The notes beneath the pieces are model-generated. The model had not been told where the DNA came from. It saw nothing but the letters and a program-made list of their open reading frames with translations, and made no database searches. DNA of 64,000 bases from Brachyhypopomus gauderio (taxonomy: Eukaryota > Chordata > Actinopteri > Gymnotiformes > Hypopomidae). Both the position numbers and the translations under genes were made by a program. Positions 47,722-58,590 of the stretch are shown one piece after another; position 1 is the first letter of the stretch, and every line of letters starts with the position of its first letter. The stretch lies in contig NC_135225.1 in assembly GCF_052324685.1 (NCBI RefSeq), positions 12,046,503-12,110,502 on the forward strand. The letters run 5' to 3'.

Positions 47722-48066
47722 GGCTGTTTTCGAAATAGTCTACTACATACTACTGGCATACTGATCGAGCCCCAAATCAGTATGTCGTATTCAGTATGTG
47801 ACCAAAATGAAATTTTCCAGTACGCGAAACATACCCGGATGACTTACTACTTCCGCAAAATATTCCAGTACGCGAACAGAGCTATCTTCGTGGTGTACTG
47901 CATCCCATCATGCAACGCTACGTTCACGTGACCCCGTAGTGTGCTTTGCTTTTGTCGCATACTGGAAACTGTACTGCATACTACTACGAGGACCAGTATG
48001 CAGTATTCAGTATATACCGAGTCCAGTATGCAGTATCCAGTATGTAGTAATCTATTTCGAACACAG

Positions 48067-48068
<2 letters not shown>
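47722..48068. mobile_element. MITE with GGCTGT...ACAGCC ends in a (TC)n site
   Basis: The left end GGCTGTTTTCGAAATAG and right end CTATTTCGAACACAGCC are inverted. The inner sequence repeats AGTATGCAGTATCCAGTATG-like units. It split a TC microsatellite (47695-47721 and 48069-48097), so the target duplication cannot be measured. Confidence 0.75.
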
Positions 48069-48100
<32 letters not shown>

Positions 48101-49109
48101 ATGCCTTATATCTTTGCTCCTTCTCACGACAAGCCCTTGATTGCCCGGGATTGAGGATTGAGGGACCACATATTTTATATTATTCACTTGCTTGAGCAGA
48201 GTGGAGCAGTATTGCGGTCTAAACTTGTTGCTTTAAATGTCATTTCAAATAAAAGGCTATTGTTCAGTACTTGGTGTATGTGATTCAATTTACAGCTGGT
48301 TTGGTAGCAGAGTTATTAATGTATATTTAGAGAATTGGAAATGGGAAATTTAACATAATATTTTACTTCAAATCTTAATTCACTATAATTCCAGCCTTGT
48401 TAGGCTGCTGTTTTTGGTTAAATATAATTTCTTTGATAACATGGAATTTTAATATGCCATGAATTTCCTGTTTGAAAATGGAAAATTACTGTGAAGTTAG
48501 AAAAGGCATTGTTCTGTGTTTTTACACTGAAAACTGCATTTTTACACTGATAACTACTAAATTAAAACTCAAGACCCTTAAAAATATATACAATCCTGTT
48601 ATAAAACAAGAAATTCTTGTAATTTAAATTTACAGACTTTGACTGTATATTTAAAGGAGTTTTCTTTAAAAAAGTAATTTTCCTGTATTTTACAGGTATA
48701 TTCTCTTATTATGAAAAAGACAGAAAAATACTGTATTCATTTACAGTAAATATCTGTTAAAAAAATGTTTTTTTTACAGTGTATACACATATATAGATAG
48801 ATGGATGCAATTTCTGCTTGAATTTATTTTAAAGCGCACAGGGTGCTGAATGTTAAATCACATTTTTACTAGACCCACTACATTTCATTTTATTGCATAC
48901 TCAAGAATAAACACATACTGTTTGTAGTGTGCCTTTTTTGTTTCATGTTTTAAAACATTTAATTCAATTCAAAAACAGATTTAATTTATTCCTGGAAATT
49001 TGTATGACTATGTAATGTTTACATGTCAGTTTTATTTACATGCTATTAAAGACTCATGTTTTGCAGTCACTGTCCATGTCCAATGTTAATGTTGAAACCA
49101 AACTCAAAG

Positions 49110-50645
49110 TCACAGGGAGGCTCTTATTTCGTTCCTCAAGTGTATGTATAAATCCAGTGCTTGGAAGGAGTCATTTGGGAAAGACATCTGTGATTCTGCC
49201 ATGGTAATATTGCAGAGCTCGTAAACATCAGGGTCACATGGTACTGTTGATCGAAATGTACAGTCACTCTTGCACAGGTGAAGGTCGGCTTCATCTACTG
49301 GAAACAGAAAGTTTTCAGTGCTGTACAGCTCTGGCATCAAGTACATGACAATTGGGCGCCCGCTAGGAACATTGTCGTTTTTGGATGGTCTGATAACATG
49401 TGAATTCCATACTGTCATGGTCTCATCAAGTTCATCCTACAATAGATAAAGAAGCAAAATAATTACCAAAAAGGAACACCACTTAGACATGGAGAGACTG
49501 AGCTTTACACTAACTAATTACACAGTATAAACTTAATCATATTTTTTTCTTTCTTAAAAGCTGTAACACAAGCCTATGAGAACAGTGTTATCATAAAATC
49601 ATATGAATCACAAAAACTTCATTCTTTAGATAGAATAGAATCATAAAACTTCATTCTTTAGATTACAATTACATATTCTATTTTAGCAATAGATAATGTT
49701 TATGGGCAGCAGGATGAGAGCAATTTATTTTATCATTAGCAATGAGTTTTCACATTGAACAAATATGTAAATAATAATTATTACCTGGATAATTCCCATG
49801 AAACAAAATTGAAGAACACTTTTATCCAGGAAACATCCATCAAACAGGCCATTGTCCTTAAGATCAGTGAACAAAGAGATAAAGAATTCCATTGATTCTC
49901 TTCTTAGGATTCCCCACCAACTCTCTATTCGTTGATTGGCTGTGCTCGCCCCATCCAAGTAGCTGTCTATGGCATTTCCATCATTTCTGTTGCGGTGGAG
50001 AAACCTCTGAAAATCCCTGATTTGTACATTTTCTGTACCACGATCTCCTCTAGCTATTCTAGGGCAACCTCTGAGTCTCTCTACAGCTTCCATGTTGTAC
50101 CCTCCCACAATTTTTGGATTGCTGCTTGTAGTGAATGCATTCAACCAAATAATATTTCTAGAAAATCCATCAATGCATCCATTGATACAAATACCATAGG
50201 GCTTTAGTTTATCATAGGAATCAAAATGCCAGATGTAGTTTGGTCCTCTTGCAAAGTAGTTACGGCGATGGAGTCTCCGGGCTTTTCTGAGTTGAACTCC
50301 TCTTGGATCCAGAGCCTTTAGGATTAGCCGAACGTCTTCCTTCTTTACATGCAAACCATGTTCTTGACATTTGGCATGCATCCACCTGTAACCATGGAGC
50401 TGACCTGCACTTCTCAATTGTTGTTGAATAAACACGATAATATTGTCTATGTTGCTGTAGTTCTTTCGACGAAATAGACCCTTAGTCTTTAAAATGCGTT
50501 TTAAATGTCTCTCAGTTATGATGTATCCATGACGACTGGCAAGAATAAATGTTATGTCTTTATATTTTAGACCTAGCTGAAAGTACATTTCAATATGCTC
50601 ACCAATATCCATGCAGCTTGGGCAAAACTGCAAAGTAGTGCTCAT
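49110..50645 (-). CDS. IS3-like DDE integrase/transposase of element 2, intact (395 aa)
   Basis: Two exons, 50645-49785 (287 codons) and 49436-49110 (108 aa plus stop), joined across a GT-AG intron in phase 0. The start MSTTLQFCPSCMDIGEH has a CPSC pair; residues ~20-60 form a helix-turn-helix (LGLKYKDITFILA and ITERHLKRILK); residues ~75-120 match the IS3-like linker (GYRWMHAKCQEHGLHVKKED). The rve core has D142 (WHFDSYDK), D201 (RGDRGTEN) and E241 (NQRIESWW), with 39 residues between the last two, and CIDGFSRNIIWL between. It is clearly related to the element 1 enzyme but diverged, with fewer introns. Predicted role: cleavage and transfer of element 2 ends. The start codon lies a few bases inside the right-hand minisatellite, so those repeats are in its promoter/leader region. 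Confidence 0.88.
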
Positions 50646-50656
50646 CCGAGTGCAAG

Positions 50657-51005
50657 AAAATGCTCACCACATAGTATCTGGTGCTCACCACATAGTATCT
50701 GGTGCTCACCACATAGTATCTGGTGCTCACCTGATAGTACCTGGTGCTCACCACATAGTATCTGGTGCTCACCTGATAGTATCTGGTGCTCACCACATAG
50801 TATCTGGTGCTCACCTGATAGTATCTGGTGCTCACCACATAGTATCTGGTGCTCACCTGATAGTATCTGGTGCTCACCACATAGTATCTGGTGCTCACCT
50901 GATAGTATCTGGTGCTCACCTGATAGTATCTGGTGCTCACCACATAGTATCTGTTGCTCACCACATAGTATCTGGTGCTCACCTGATAGTATCTGGTGCT
51001 CACCA
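50657..51005 (-). repeat. 21-bp minisatellite in the right inverted repeat of element 2
   Basis: About 16 units, inverted relative to the left array, with the same two alternating variants (CTGATAG and CACATAG on the plus strand). Longer than the left array by about three units, so copy number has changed separately in the two arms. Confidence 0.95.
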
Positions 51006-51166
51006 CTTTTTTACCTGAAAAAAAAATTACACCATGTCCCTTCAGGGGCTCCGTAGTTTTCCATTATCTCCATCAACCTCTTTGTTAGAGTCAATCTTTA
51101 AATGTAAATTAAATAATGAACAATTTATTAGTATCATTTATTAATTGCTTAACTTACTTAATTCTA

Positions 51167-51357
51167 CCAGGCCTTCTCGGCCATCATCAGTATGTGAACT
51201 CACAAATGCGCTTCTGGAAGAGTGGTCAAAAATCTCCATGAACACACTTCTCAAACCAGCCTTCCCAGAAAATTTGAAGCTGTTCTAGCTGCAAAGGATG
51301 GACCAATGTCATATTGAACCCTATGGATTAGGAATGGGATGTTACTTAAGCTCAGAG
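51167..51357 (+). mobile_element. Tc1-like transposase C-terminal fragment
   Basis: Plus-strand frame encodes TNALLEEWSKISMNTLLK, followed after changes by the typical 3' region (AACCCTATGGATTAGGAATG). This is the C-terminus and 3' flank of a Tc1-type element; the rest is gone. Confidence 0.6.
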
Positions 51358-52102
51358 AGATATAAAATATCTATACATGTATACAGGTATACAGAATGCA
51401 GTGATAATACACAGCAGCATGTGTTAGGAGATAATAGAATTAACACGTCCAGTGGTGTTGTAGACAGATGTGCAACTTGCAAATATATGCTACACGTATG
51501 AGATGCAAAAAGGACTGACGACTGAGGACAGGTTGTGAATGGATGGCAGGGCCTGTGCAAGGCAACTGGTGCTACTAGGTTTGACGGGGAGAGAAAGGGG
51601 CATGCCAGTGTGCCTCCATCAGCACATATACGAACCTCATAAAAGATTCTTGATACAACCACATATGGATAAAACATTTGCAAAGTTTAACAAGAGTGCA
51701 ATAAGAAAAATAAAAAATCTAAACTGAAATAGTTATTTTTTAATCAAGTGTGACTTGAAAAGAAAAATGAAGATAGTTTATAATGTGTAAGACTAGATGA
51801 AACAATTTCAGACCTTTCCCTTTTTCTGTCATGTTCTGTAAGTCTTTGTCAAAAATGAGGTATTGTGATTTATATGGGATAGGGATGGGCAGTGTCCATA
51901 TCCCAGGTTCTTCATGTTGATTGGTTCTCCTTAAAGCAGCCTTCAAGGCAATAACAAATGTCATAAAAAATGTCCAGTACGCAGTTTATCTTTACAAAAT
52001 CATGTGCTTTCTCAGTATACATTATGTGCACTATAGGGCTCTAACTGAGAGCATTAGAGTAACATTCAATATAACATCATTTTAAAATATCATTCTTAAT
52101 AT
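51358..52102. other. No recognisable feature
   Basis: Short ORFs only, no motifs. Confidence 0.4.
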
Positions 52103-52783
52103 CAATAAATCAAATTTTATTTATATAGCGCTTTTTACAACAGTTGTTGTCACAAAGCAGCTTTACAAGTGCCGAGTCCTAGCCCCCAGTGAGCAAGCCA
52201 AGGCGACAGTGGCAAGGAAAAAACTCCCTAGTTTTTTTGCATGAGGAAGAAACTGTGAGAGGAACCAAGACTCAGGGGGGGAACCCATCCTCCTCTGGCC
52301 GACACCAGTCACCATGACAACAACAACAATTTAGACAGAAAGAAGAGAAAAAAAAGGAAAAAGATGTAATAATGTCCATCATGGTGTAGGCATCCGGTTA
52401 GACAGGAGGTGGCCGGCCCAGGATGGATCGCTTGTCTCTCCTCATCTCATTATTCTTCAAGCAGGCGGGCAGCCATGTGGAGAAATGAAACAGGGAAAAT
52501 TAGCTCTGTATGAGGACATATACAGGACAGGTGAAATTATAAACATTTCTGGAGTGTGACAGCAACTCTGGCATTAAGTTAAATTATTACAGCTTAGCTA
52601 AAAAGGCAGAACCAGAAGGTAACATAGGCTTGGGGGCATTCTGAGACAATGACATCCATCCACTGCACTGTCAACAAACTTGAGTGACCACTAGCAGTAA
52701 CAGGATGACACCAGCGCCCCAGTCAACCATAAAACCCTTTGCCTGTGAACCCCTGGATCTGTACCTTTATCTAAGGGGGGATA

Positions 52784-55224
52784 TTAATTATCAAACGCTA
52801 AACTAAATAAGTGGGTTTTCAACCTAGACTTAAAGATTGTGACTGTGTCAGAGTCCCGGACACATTTAGGAAGATTATTCCAAAGCTGGGGGGCCTTATA
52901 AGAAAAGGCTCTTCCCCCTGCTGTTACCTTGTTAATTTGTGGAACTAATAACAGACCAGCACCCTGTGATCTTAGTTGACGTGGGGGTTCATAGTAGGAA
53001 ATAAGTTCCTGGAGGTATTCAGGAGCAAGCCCGTGTAGTGCTTTATATGCTAATAATAGAATTTTAAAATCAATACGAAATTTAACTGGGAGCCAATGCA
53101 TGCTGATAGGACTGGTCTAATATGCTGAAATTTTCTAGTTCTGGTCAGAACTCTAGCTGCGGCATTTTGAACTATTTGAAGTTTATTTAGATTCCTATTT
53201 GAACATCCTGACAATAGTGAATTGCAGTAGTCTAGTCTAGAGCTAACAAAGGCGTGCACCAATTTTTCTGCATCATCCTGTGATAATGCATTTCATAATT
53301 TGGCAATGTTGCGGAGATGTAGAAAAGCTATCCTAGTAGTATTATCTATATATTTATCAAATGATAGGTCGGAGTCGAGTATGACGCCTAGGTTTTTGGC
53401 TACTGTACCAGGTGTAATGGGATAGTCTGCAAGATTAAGCATTAAATTTGGAATTTTCTGTCCTGCGGCCTTAGGGCCCACAAGGAGAACTTCTGTTTTG
53501 TCCTCATTTAATTGTAGGAAGTTTAGAGACATCCAGCATTTAATATCTCTTACACAGGCCTCAATTTTTCCTAAACTGAGTTTGTCATCGGGTTTGGCTG
53601 ATATGTAAAGTTGAGTATCATCCACATAGCAGTGAAAATTGACACCATGTTTGTTTATAACTGTGCCCAATGGTAGCATATATAATGTAAATAATAGTGG
53701 TCCTAAGATGGAGCCTTGCGGGACCCCATATTTAACCATTGTACGTTTGGATGAAATATTATTGAGCTCTACAAACTGATAGCGATTTGTTAAGTAAGAT
53801 TGAAACCATGAAAGGGCTGTGCCTGAGACTCCAACCCAGCGTTCTAACCTTTCTAGCAAGATCCTATGATCAATTGTGTCGAAAGCTGCACTAAGATCAA
53901 GAAGCACTAGCAGTGATACATAGCCTTGATCTGATGCAAGGAGGAGATCATTTGTTACTTTAACTAATGCTGTTTCAGTACTGTGATGGGGCCTAAAACC
54001 AGATTGGAACTTTTCAAATATGTTATTCCTATGCAGATATAGGCATAATTGCTGGGCAACAGCTTTTTCTATGATCTTAGATATAAATGATGTGTTTGAA
54101 ATGGGTCTATAATTAGATAGCACAGTCGGATCAAGATTTGGTTTCTTGATCAGAGGTTTGATAATTGCTAATTTACATGATTTGGGCATGTGACCTATTG
54201 TAATGGATGAGTTAACTATAGTTAGAAGAGGTTCAGTTACAGCTGGTAATACTTCTTTTAATAACTTTGAGGGAACTGAGTCTAGTGTGCAGGTAGTACA
54301 ATTTAAGGAAGAAATTATTTTCTCTAATTCTGATTTTGGGAGTGGATGAAAAGCATCAAGTTTTTCTCCCGGTATGTAATTTAAATCAATATCAACCAAA
54401 CCAGATGACATACCAGTTGTATTGCTAATAAAGGGTTTTATATTTTGTCTAATATTCTCTATTTTATTATCAAAGAAATCTATAAATACATTACTAGTGA
54501 GGTTTACTGGAATCTGAGGTTCTGTGCCTGCTTGATTTTTTGTAAGTTTAGAAATAGTATTAAAAAGAAATCTAGGATTGTTTTTATTTTTCTCTATCAG
54601 TGAGGCTAAGTATGCTGAGCGTGCTTTAGTGAGTGCCCGTTTGTAGTCAATAATGCTATCCTTCCAGGCACAGTGGAATACTTCCAATTTAGTAGATCGC
54701 CATTTCCGCTCTAATTTACGTGCTATTTGTTTTAAGTTTCTAGTTTGGTCAGTGTACCACGGGGCGAGCTTTTTGGATCTAGCTTTTTTATATTTTAGTG
54801 GAGCTACTATATCTAGAGCTGATCTGCAGGTATTCTCTAAATAGTCGGTTAGACTATCTAACTCTCCTGGATCGGATGGCGAGTGGGCTAAAGCAGTTAA
54901 GTCAGGGAGGGTTTCAATAAACTGTGTTGCTGTTGATGAATTTATCGAGCACTTTATACACTGCCGAGGAGACGGGCGGGTATTTATGTTAAGGTGAAAA
55001 TCGAATTTTACTAAATAATGATCGGAGATTGCTACGGTTTGCGGGAGTATGTTTATATTATCTACGTCGATACCCAGCGTTAATATTAGATCTAGGGTAT
55101 GATTTCGATAATGTGTAGGTCCTACTACGTTTTGTTTAATGCCGACAGAGTTCAATATAGAAGTAAAAGCCCTTGTCAGTGGATCCTCCGCATTATCAAA
55201 GTGTATATTAAAGTCTCCTACCAT
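52784..55224 (-). pseudogene. LINE B ORF2: endonuclease C-terminus and reverse transcriptase
   Basis: A long frame from 55224 to 53293 encodes [22 protein letters not shown] (endonuclease end), then RT motifs [52 protein letters not shown], and YVDDTQLY where the usual alanine is valine, and [13 protein letters not shown]. Two further frames (53262-53050 and 53101-52784) carry [13 protein letters not shown] and the C-terminus, SLHWLP-type through WNNLPKCVRDS to LAFDN. So two frameshifts break the C-terminal third. Upstream endonuclease parts lie at 57012-56815 (LKIGLINIRSLNSK) and 56757-56610 (GRGGGICLIY). Confidence 0.83.
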
Positions 55225-55279
55225 TATTATTTTGTCACTACATACTGCTAAATTTGCTGCAAAATCGGTGAAATCGTTT

Positions 55280-55436
55280 AAGAAATCTGAGTAAGGCCCT
55301 GGTGGTCTGTATCCATTAGTTAGGGAGAATGTACTTTTATTTTAGACTAGACTAGATATTATTTTAGAAATCTGAGTAAGGCCCTGGTGGTCTGTATCCA
55401 TTAGTTAGGGAGAATGTACTTTTATATTAGACTAGA
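55280..55436. repeat. Tandem duplication of ~72-84 bp at the border of the inverted LINE insertion
   Basis: AATCTGAGTAAGGCCCTGGT... to ...TTAGACTAGACTA occurs at about 55284-55350 and again at about 55368-55434, nearly identical. The second copy runs straight into the plus-strand LINE fragment. Confidence 0.85.
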
Positions 55437-56611
55437 CTACTGCAATTCACTACTGTCAGGATGTTCAAATAGGAATCTAAATAAACTTCAAGTAGTTCAA
55501 AATGCCGCAGCTAGAGTTCTGACCAGAACTAGAAAATTTCAGCATATTAGACCAGTCCTATCAGCCCTGCATTGGCTCCCAGTTAAATTTCGTATTGATT
55601 TTAAAATTCTATTATTAGCATATAAAGCACTACACGGGCTTGCTCCTGAATACCTCCAGGAACTTATTTCCTACTATGAACCCCCACGTCAACTAAGATC
55701 ACAGGGTGCTGGTCTGTTATTAGTTCCACAAATTAACAAGGTAACAGCAGGGGGAAGAGCCTTTTCTTATAAGGCCCCCCAGCTTTGGAATAATCTTCCT
55801 AAATGTGTCCGGGACTCTGACACAGTCACAATCTTTAAATCTAGGTTGAAAACCCACTTATTTAGTCTAGCGTTTGATAATTAATATCCCCCTTAGATAA
55901 AGGTACAGATCCAGGGGTTCATAGACGAAGGGTTTTATGGTAGACTGGGGCGCTGGTGCTGTCGTCCTGTCACTGCTCGTGGTCACTCAAGTTTGTTGAC
56001 AGTGCAGTGGACGGATGCCATTGTCTCAGAATGCCCCCAAGCCTATGTTACCTTCTGGTTCTGCCTTTTTTTAGCTAGGCTGTAATAATTTAACTTAGTG
56101 CCGGAGTTGCTGCCACACTCCAGAAATGTTTATAATTTTACCTGTCCTGTATATGTCCTCATACAGAGCTAATTTTCCCTGTTTCATTTCTCCACATGGC
56201 TGCCCGCCTGCTTGAGGAATAATGAGATGAGGAGAGACAAGCGATCCATCCTGGCCGGCCACCTCCTGCCTAACCGGATGCCTACACCATGATGGACATT
56301 ATTACATATTTTTCGGTCTAAATTGACATTATTGCATCTTTTACATTCTGTCTACATTCTGTCTATATTGTTGTTGTTGTCATGGTGACCGGTGTCGGCC
56401 AGAGGAGGATGGGTTCCCCCCCTGAGTCTTGGTTCCTCTCAAGGTTTCTTCCTCATGCAAAAAACTAGGGAGTTTTTCCTTGCCACTGTCGCCTTTGGCT
56501 TGCTCACTGGGGGCTAGGACTCGGCACTTGTAAAGCTGCTTTGTGACAACAACTGTTGTAAAAAGCGCTATATAAATAAAATTTGATTGATTGATTGATT
56601 GATTTTCAGAT
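55410..56611 (+). mobile_element. 5'-truncated LINE B copy in inverted orientation
   Basis: A plus-strand frame (55414-55884, 156 aa) encodes the LINE B C-terminus without frameshift: DYCNSLLSGCSNRNLNKLQV, RPVLSALHWLPVKF, then SQGAGLLLVPQINK to FSLAFDN. The 3' UTR follows and ends in ATAAATAAAATTTGATTGAT with extra TTGA units at about 56605. It is inserted in the endonuclease region of the minus-strand LINE B. Confidence 0.88.
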
Positions 56612-57105
56612 GGACTAATTACATTAATAGACTGCATCTCAAATAAATTTGAGATATCTAAGTATTTCTCATGAATTTCTAAACAATCACGATAGATTAA
56701 ACATATTCCACCTCCTCTGCCTGACAGTCTAGGTCTATGTATATAACTATATCCCACAGGAGTGGCTTCATTTAGAGTTAAATAATCACCAGATTGAACC
56801 CACGTTTCAGTTAGTCATAGAATATCAATTTTCTGGTCTGTTATAAGTTCATTTACAAAAACTGCTTTTGAGTTGAGCGATCGAATATTGATTAATCCAA
56901 TTTTCAGATCGGTCATATAGGTTGTAATAATTTGATGTGAAGTCTGAATATTAGTTAAAAACTTAGGGCAGACTATTTTCTTATGATTTAATTTAACCCG
57001 GGGCACAGACACAGTCTCAATCCTAAGGGAACTTGGTGACGCCTCTAAGCAGCTCGCAGACAGGTTTAACCCGTTAGTCTGCGGCCTGGTCGCGACCCTG
57101 GACAG

Positions 57106-57564
57106 TCAGCAGCTCCTAGTGCTACTCTGCCGACTAGCTATAGAGTCTCCTATGACCAGAGTCTCCTCAGAGGGTGTAGCACTGAGCGGGGCAAACCTGT
57201 TTGACACGTGAACCGGGGAGTGGTGCTCTGGTGGGCTAGCGCTGGCGTTAGCGGTAGCTGCAGCCCTCGCTCTCCGACTACGCCGCCGAGACGTCACCCA
57301 TTCGCCCCGCTGTGAGGGCTCTATCGCCGGAGTCGCGGAAGCGCTAGTTCTCCCTGGCGCGTCCACACCTACTACAGACCCTGTCCCTGTCTCTCTATCC
57401 CTCAATAATGAGTGGACGCGTCGCTCTAAGCTTTCCACTTTCGCCACGAGAGAATTAACTAGTTTGCACCGCTCACAAATACTACCACTATTACTGTCGG
57501 TGGCGAAAGGGTCTAGACTGAACATGCCACACTCCGAACACGGGAACAAGCCAACACCAGCCAT
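57106..57564 (-). CDS. LINE B ORF1-like protein, probably truncated
   Basis: 152 aa starting MAGVGLFPCSECGMFSLDPF. There is a CSEC...CERC four-cysteine zinc-ribbon-like start (residues ~9-43), a coiled-coil stretch (LVNSLVAKVESLERRVHSLL), an Arg/Ala-rich basic linker, and a C-terminus with TLVIGDSIASR, which resembles the first block of the SGNH/esterase-type domain found in ORF1 of some CR1/L2 LINEs. It then ends in RSC, so the esterase part is missing or frame-shifted. Predicted role: RNA binding in the LINE particle. It precedes the ORF2 start at about 57012 on the same strand. Confidence 0.6.
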   Translation of the reverse strand: MAGVGLFPCSECGMFSLDPFATDSNSGSICERCKLVNSLVAKVESLERRVHSLLRDRETGTGSVVGVDAPGRTSASATPAIEPSQRGEWVTSRRRSRRARAAATANASASPPEHHSPVHVSNRFAPLSATPSEETLVIGDSIASRQSSTRSC

Positions 57565-57804
57565 GAATGGATCAAAAACACTTACCGTGTCTAGCCGATA
57601 TATAAACTTACGCTAACTGATTTGTGAAGGCAGAAAGTTGGTCAGCGGCCGGAATAAAACCTGTAAAATGTATCTAGGAAGGCAAAAGTTAAAGATTAGC
57701 ACGTAAATATATTATTATACTTTAGAAAACAATTTCAAAATTCGCTCCGCAACAGCGTCGGCAGGAAGCAGCGTCGGCCTCCTATGAGGCCTATAAAATA
57801 GGCC

Positions 57805-57951
57805 TTATAGTGCGTTACTATAAAAATAGTAACGCAGTTACTTGGATAAATAACTTTAATCTGATTACTGGACTGGAAATAGTAGCGCGTTATATTACTC
57901 GTTACCGAAAAAAATGGTAAGATTAGAGTAACGCGTTACTGACATCACTGC
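57805..57951. mobile_element. MITE fragment with AGTAACGCGTTACT end
   Basis: The right end reads AGTAACGCGTTACTGACATC, the left holds TAGTAACGCAGTTAC. This palindromic TAACGCGTTA motif is a common fish MITE end (from memory). Boundaries approximate. Confidence 0.5.
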
Positions 57952-58092
57952 TAATAAAAGCTAGAGCCTCATATTATTCGACACTAATAGAAAACAACAA
58001 AAATAACCCTAGATTTCTCTTCACGACTGTATCAAAACTAACAAGAAATATCAATGACACTAGTTCTAATACGGCACTTACACACACTAGTG

Positions 58093-58429
58093 TAGGGTGA
58101 CCATATTTTTGTTCGGGAAAACCAGGACACTGTGTGTAAGTTGTCGAACGGGGAGGGCGAACGTAAGTTGTCGAGCGGGGGGGGGGGGGGGGGGGGGGGC
58201 GAACGTAAGTTGTTGGTTCTCCGCCAGTTGAGTATGATGAGGCTCAACTGATGAGGCTCAAGGATTCTGTGTCATACAGCGCCGTGCTCAGGGTCCTAGT
58301 GCCTGTAGAATTAATGGCCCGATTAACGTAATTTAAAAACCAGGACATTTCCACAGTTTTAAAAAATAGCCCGGGACAGGACGTGAAATACGGACATGTC
58401 CCGGGAAATACGGACGTTTGGTCACCCTA
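58093..58429. mobile_element. hAT-type MITE with a long poly-G run
   Basis: A 337-bp unit with inverted ends TAGGGTGACCA and TGGTCACCCTA, flanked by the perfect 8-bp duplication CACTAGTG (58085-58092 and 58430-58437). Contains an approximately 22-base G run at about 58177-58199. Inner sequence includes GGGACATGTCCG-like words. Confidence 0.92.
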
Positions 58430-58590
58430 CACTAGTGATGAATTTTTAAACTTTTTTAGTAATAAAATAGATATTATCCGACTACAGAGTCATAATACAT
58501 CACAGCCTAACCTCTAATCCAACCCCAGTAGTATAGGTATTAGTAACTACGCATCCGAAAATATTACTAAGCTAAATGGCTTCGATCCTA

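Larger units (their letters stand above)
52103..57600 (-). mobile_element. L2-like LINE (family B), full length but decayed, with an inverted copy inserted
   Basis: Reading on the minus strand: a 5' leader from about 57600, ORF1 (57564-57106), the start of ORF2 (57012-56612), an opposite-strand insertion (about 55340-56611), the rest of ORF2 (about 55330-52784) and a 3' UTR ending at 52103 with the ATAAATAAAATTTGAT tail. The same family gives the fragments at 7096-15237 and 62247-62735. Confidence 0.85.

Noticed and set aside
47984-48187. ORFs across the TC microsatellite with RERERE-type or SLSLSL-type translations
   Set aside because: Simple-repeat artefacts within and beside a MITE.
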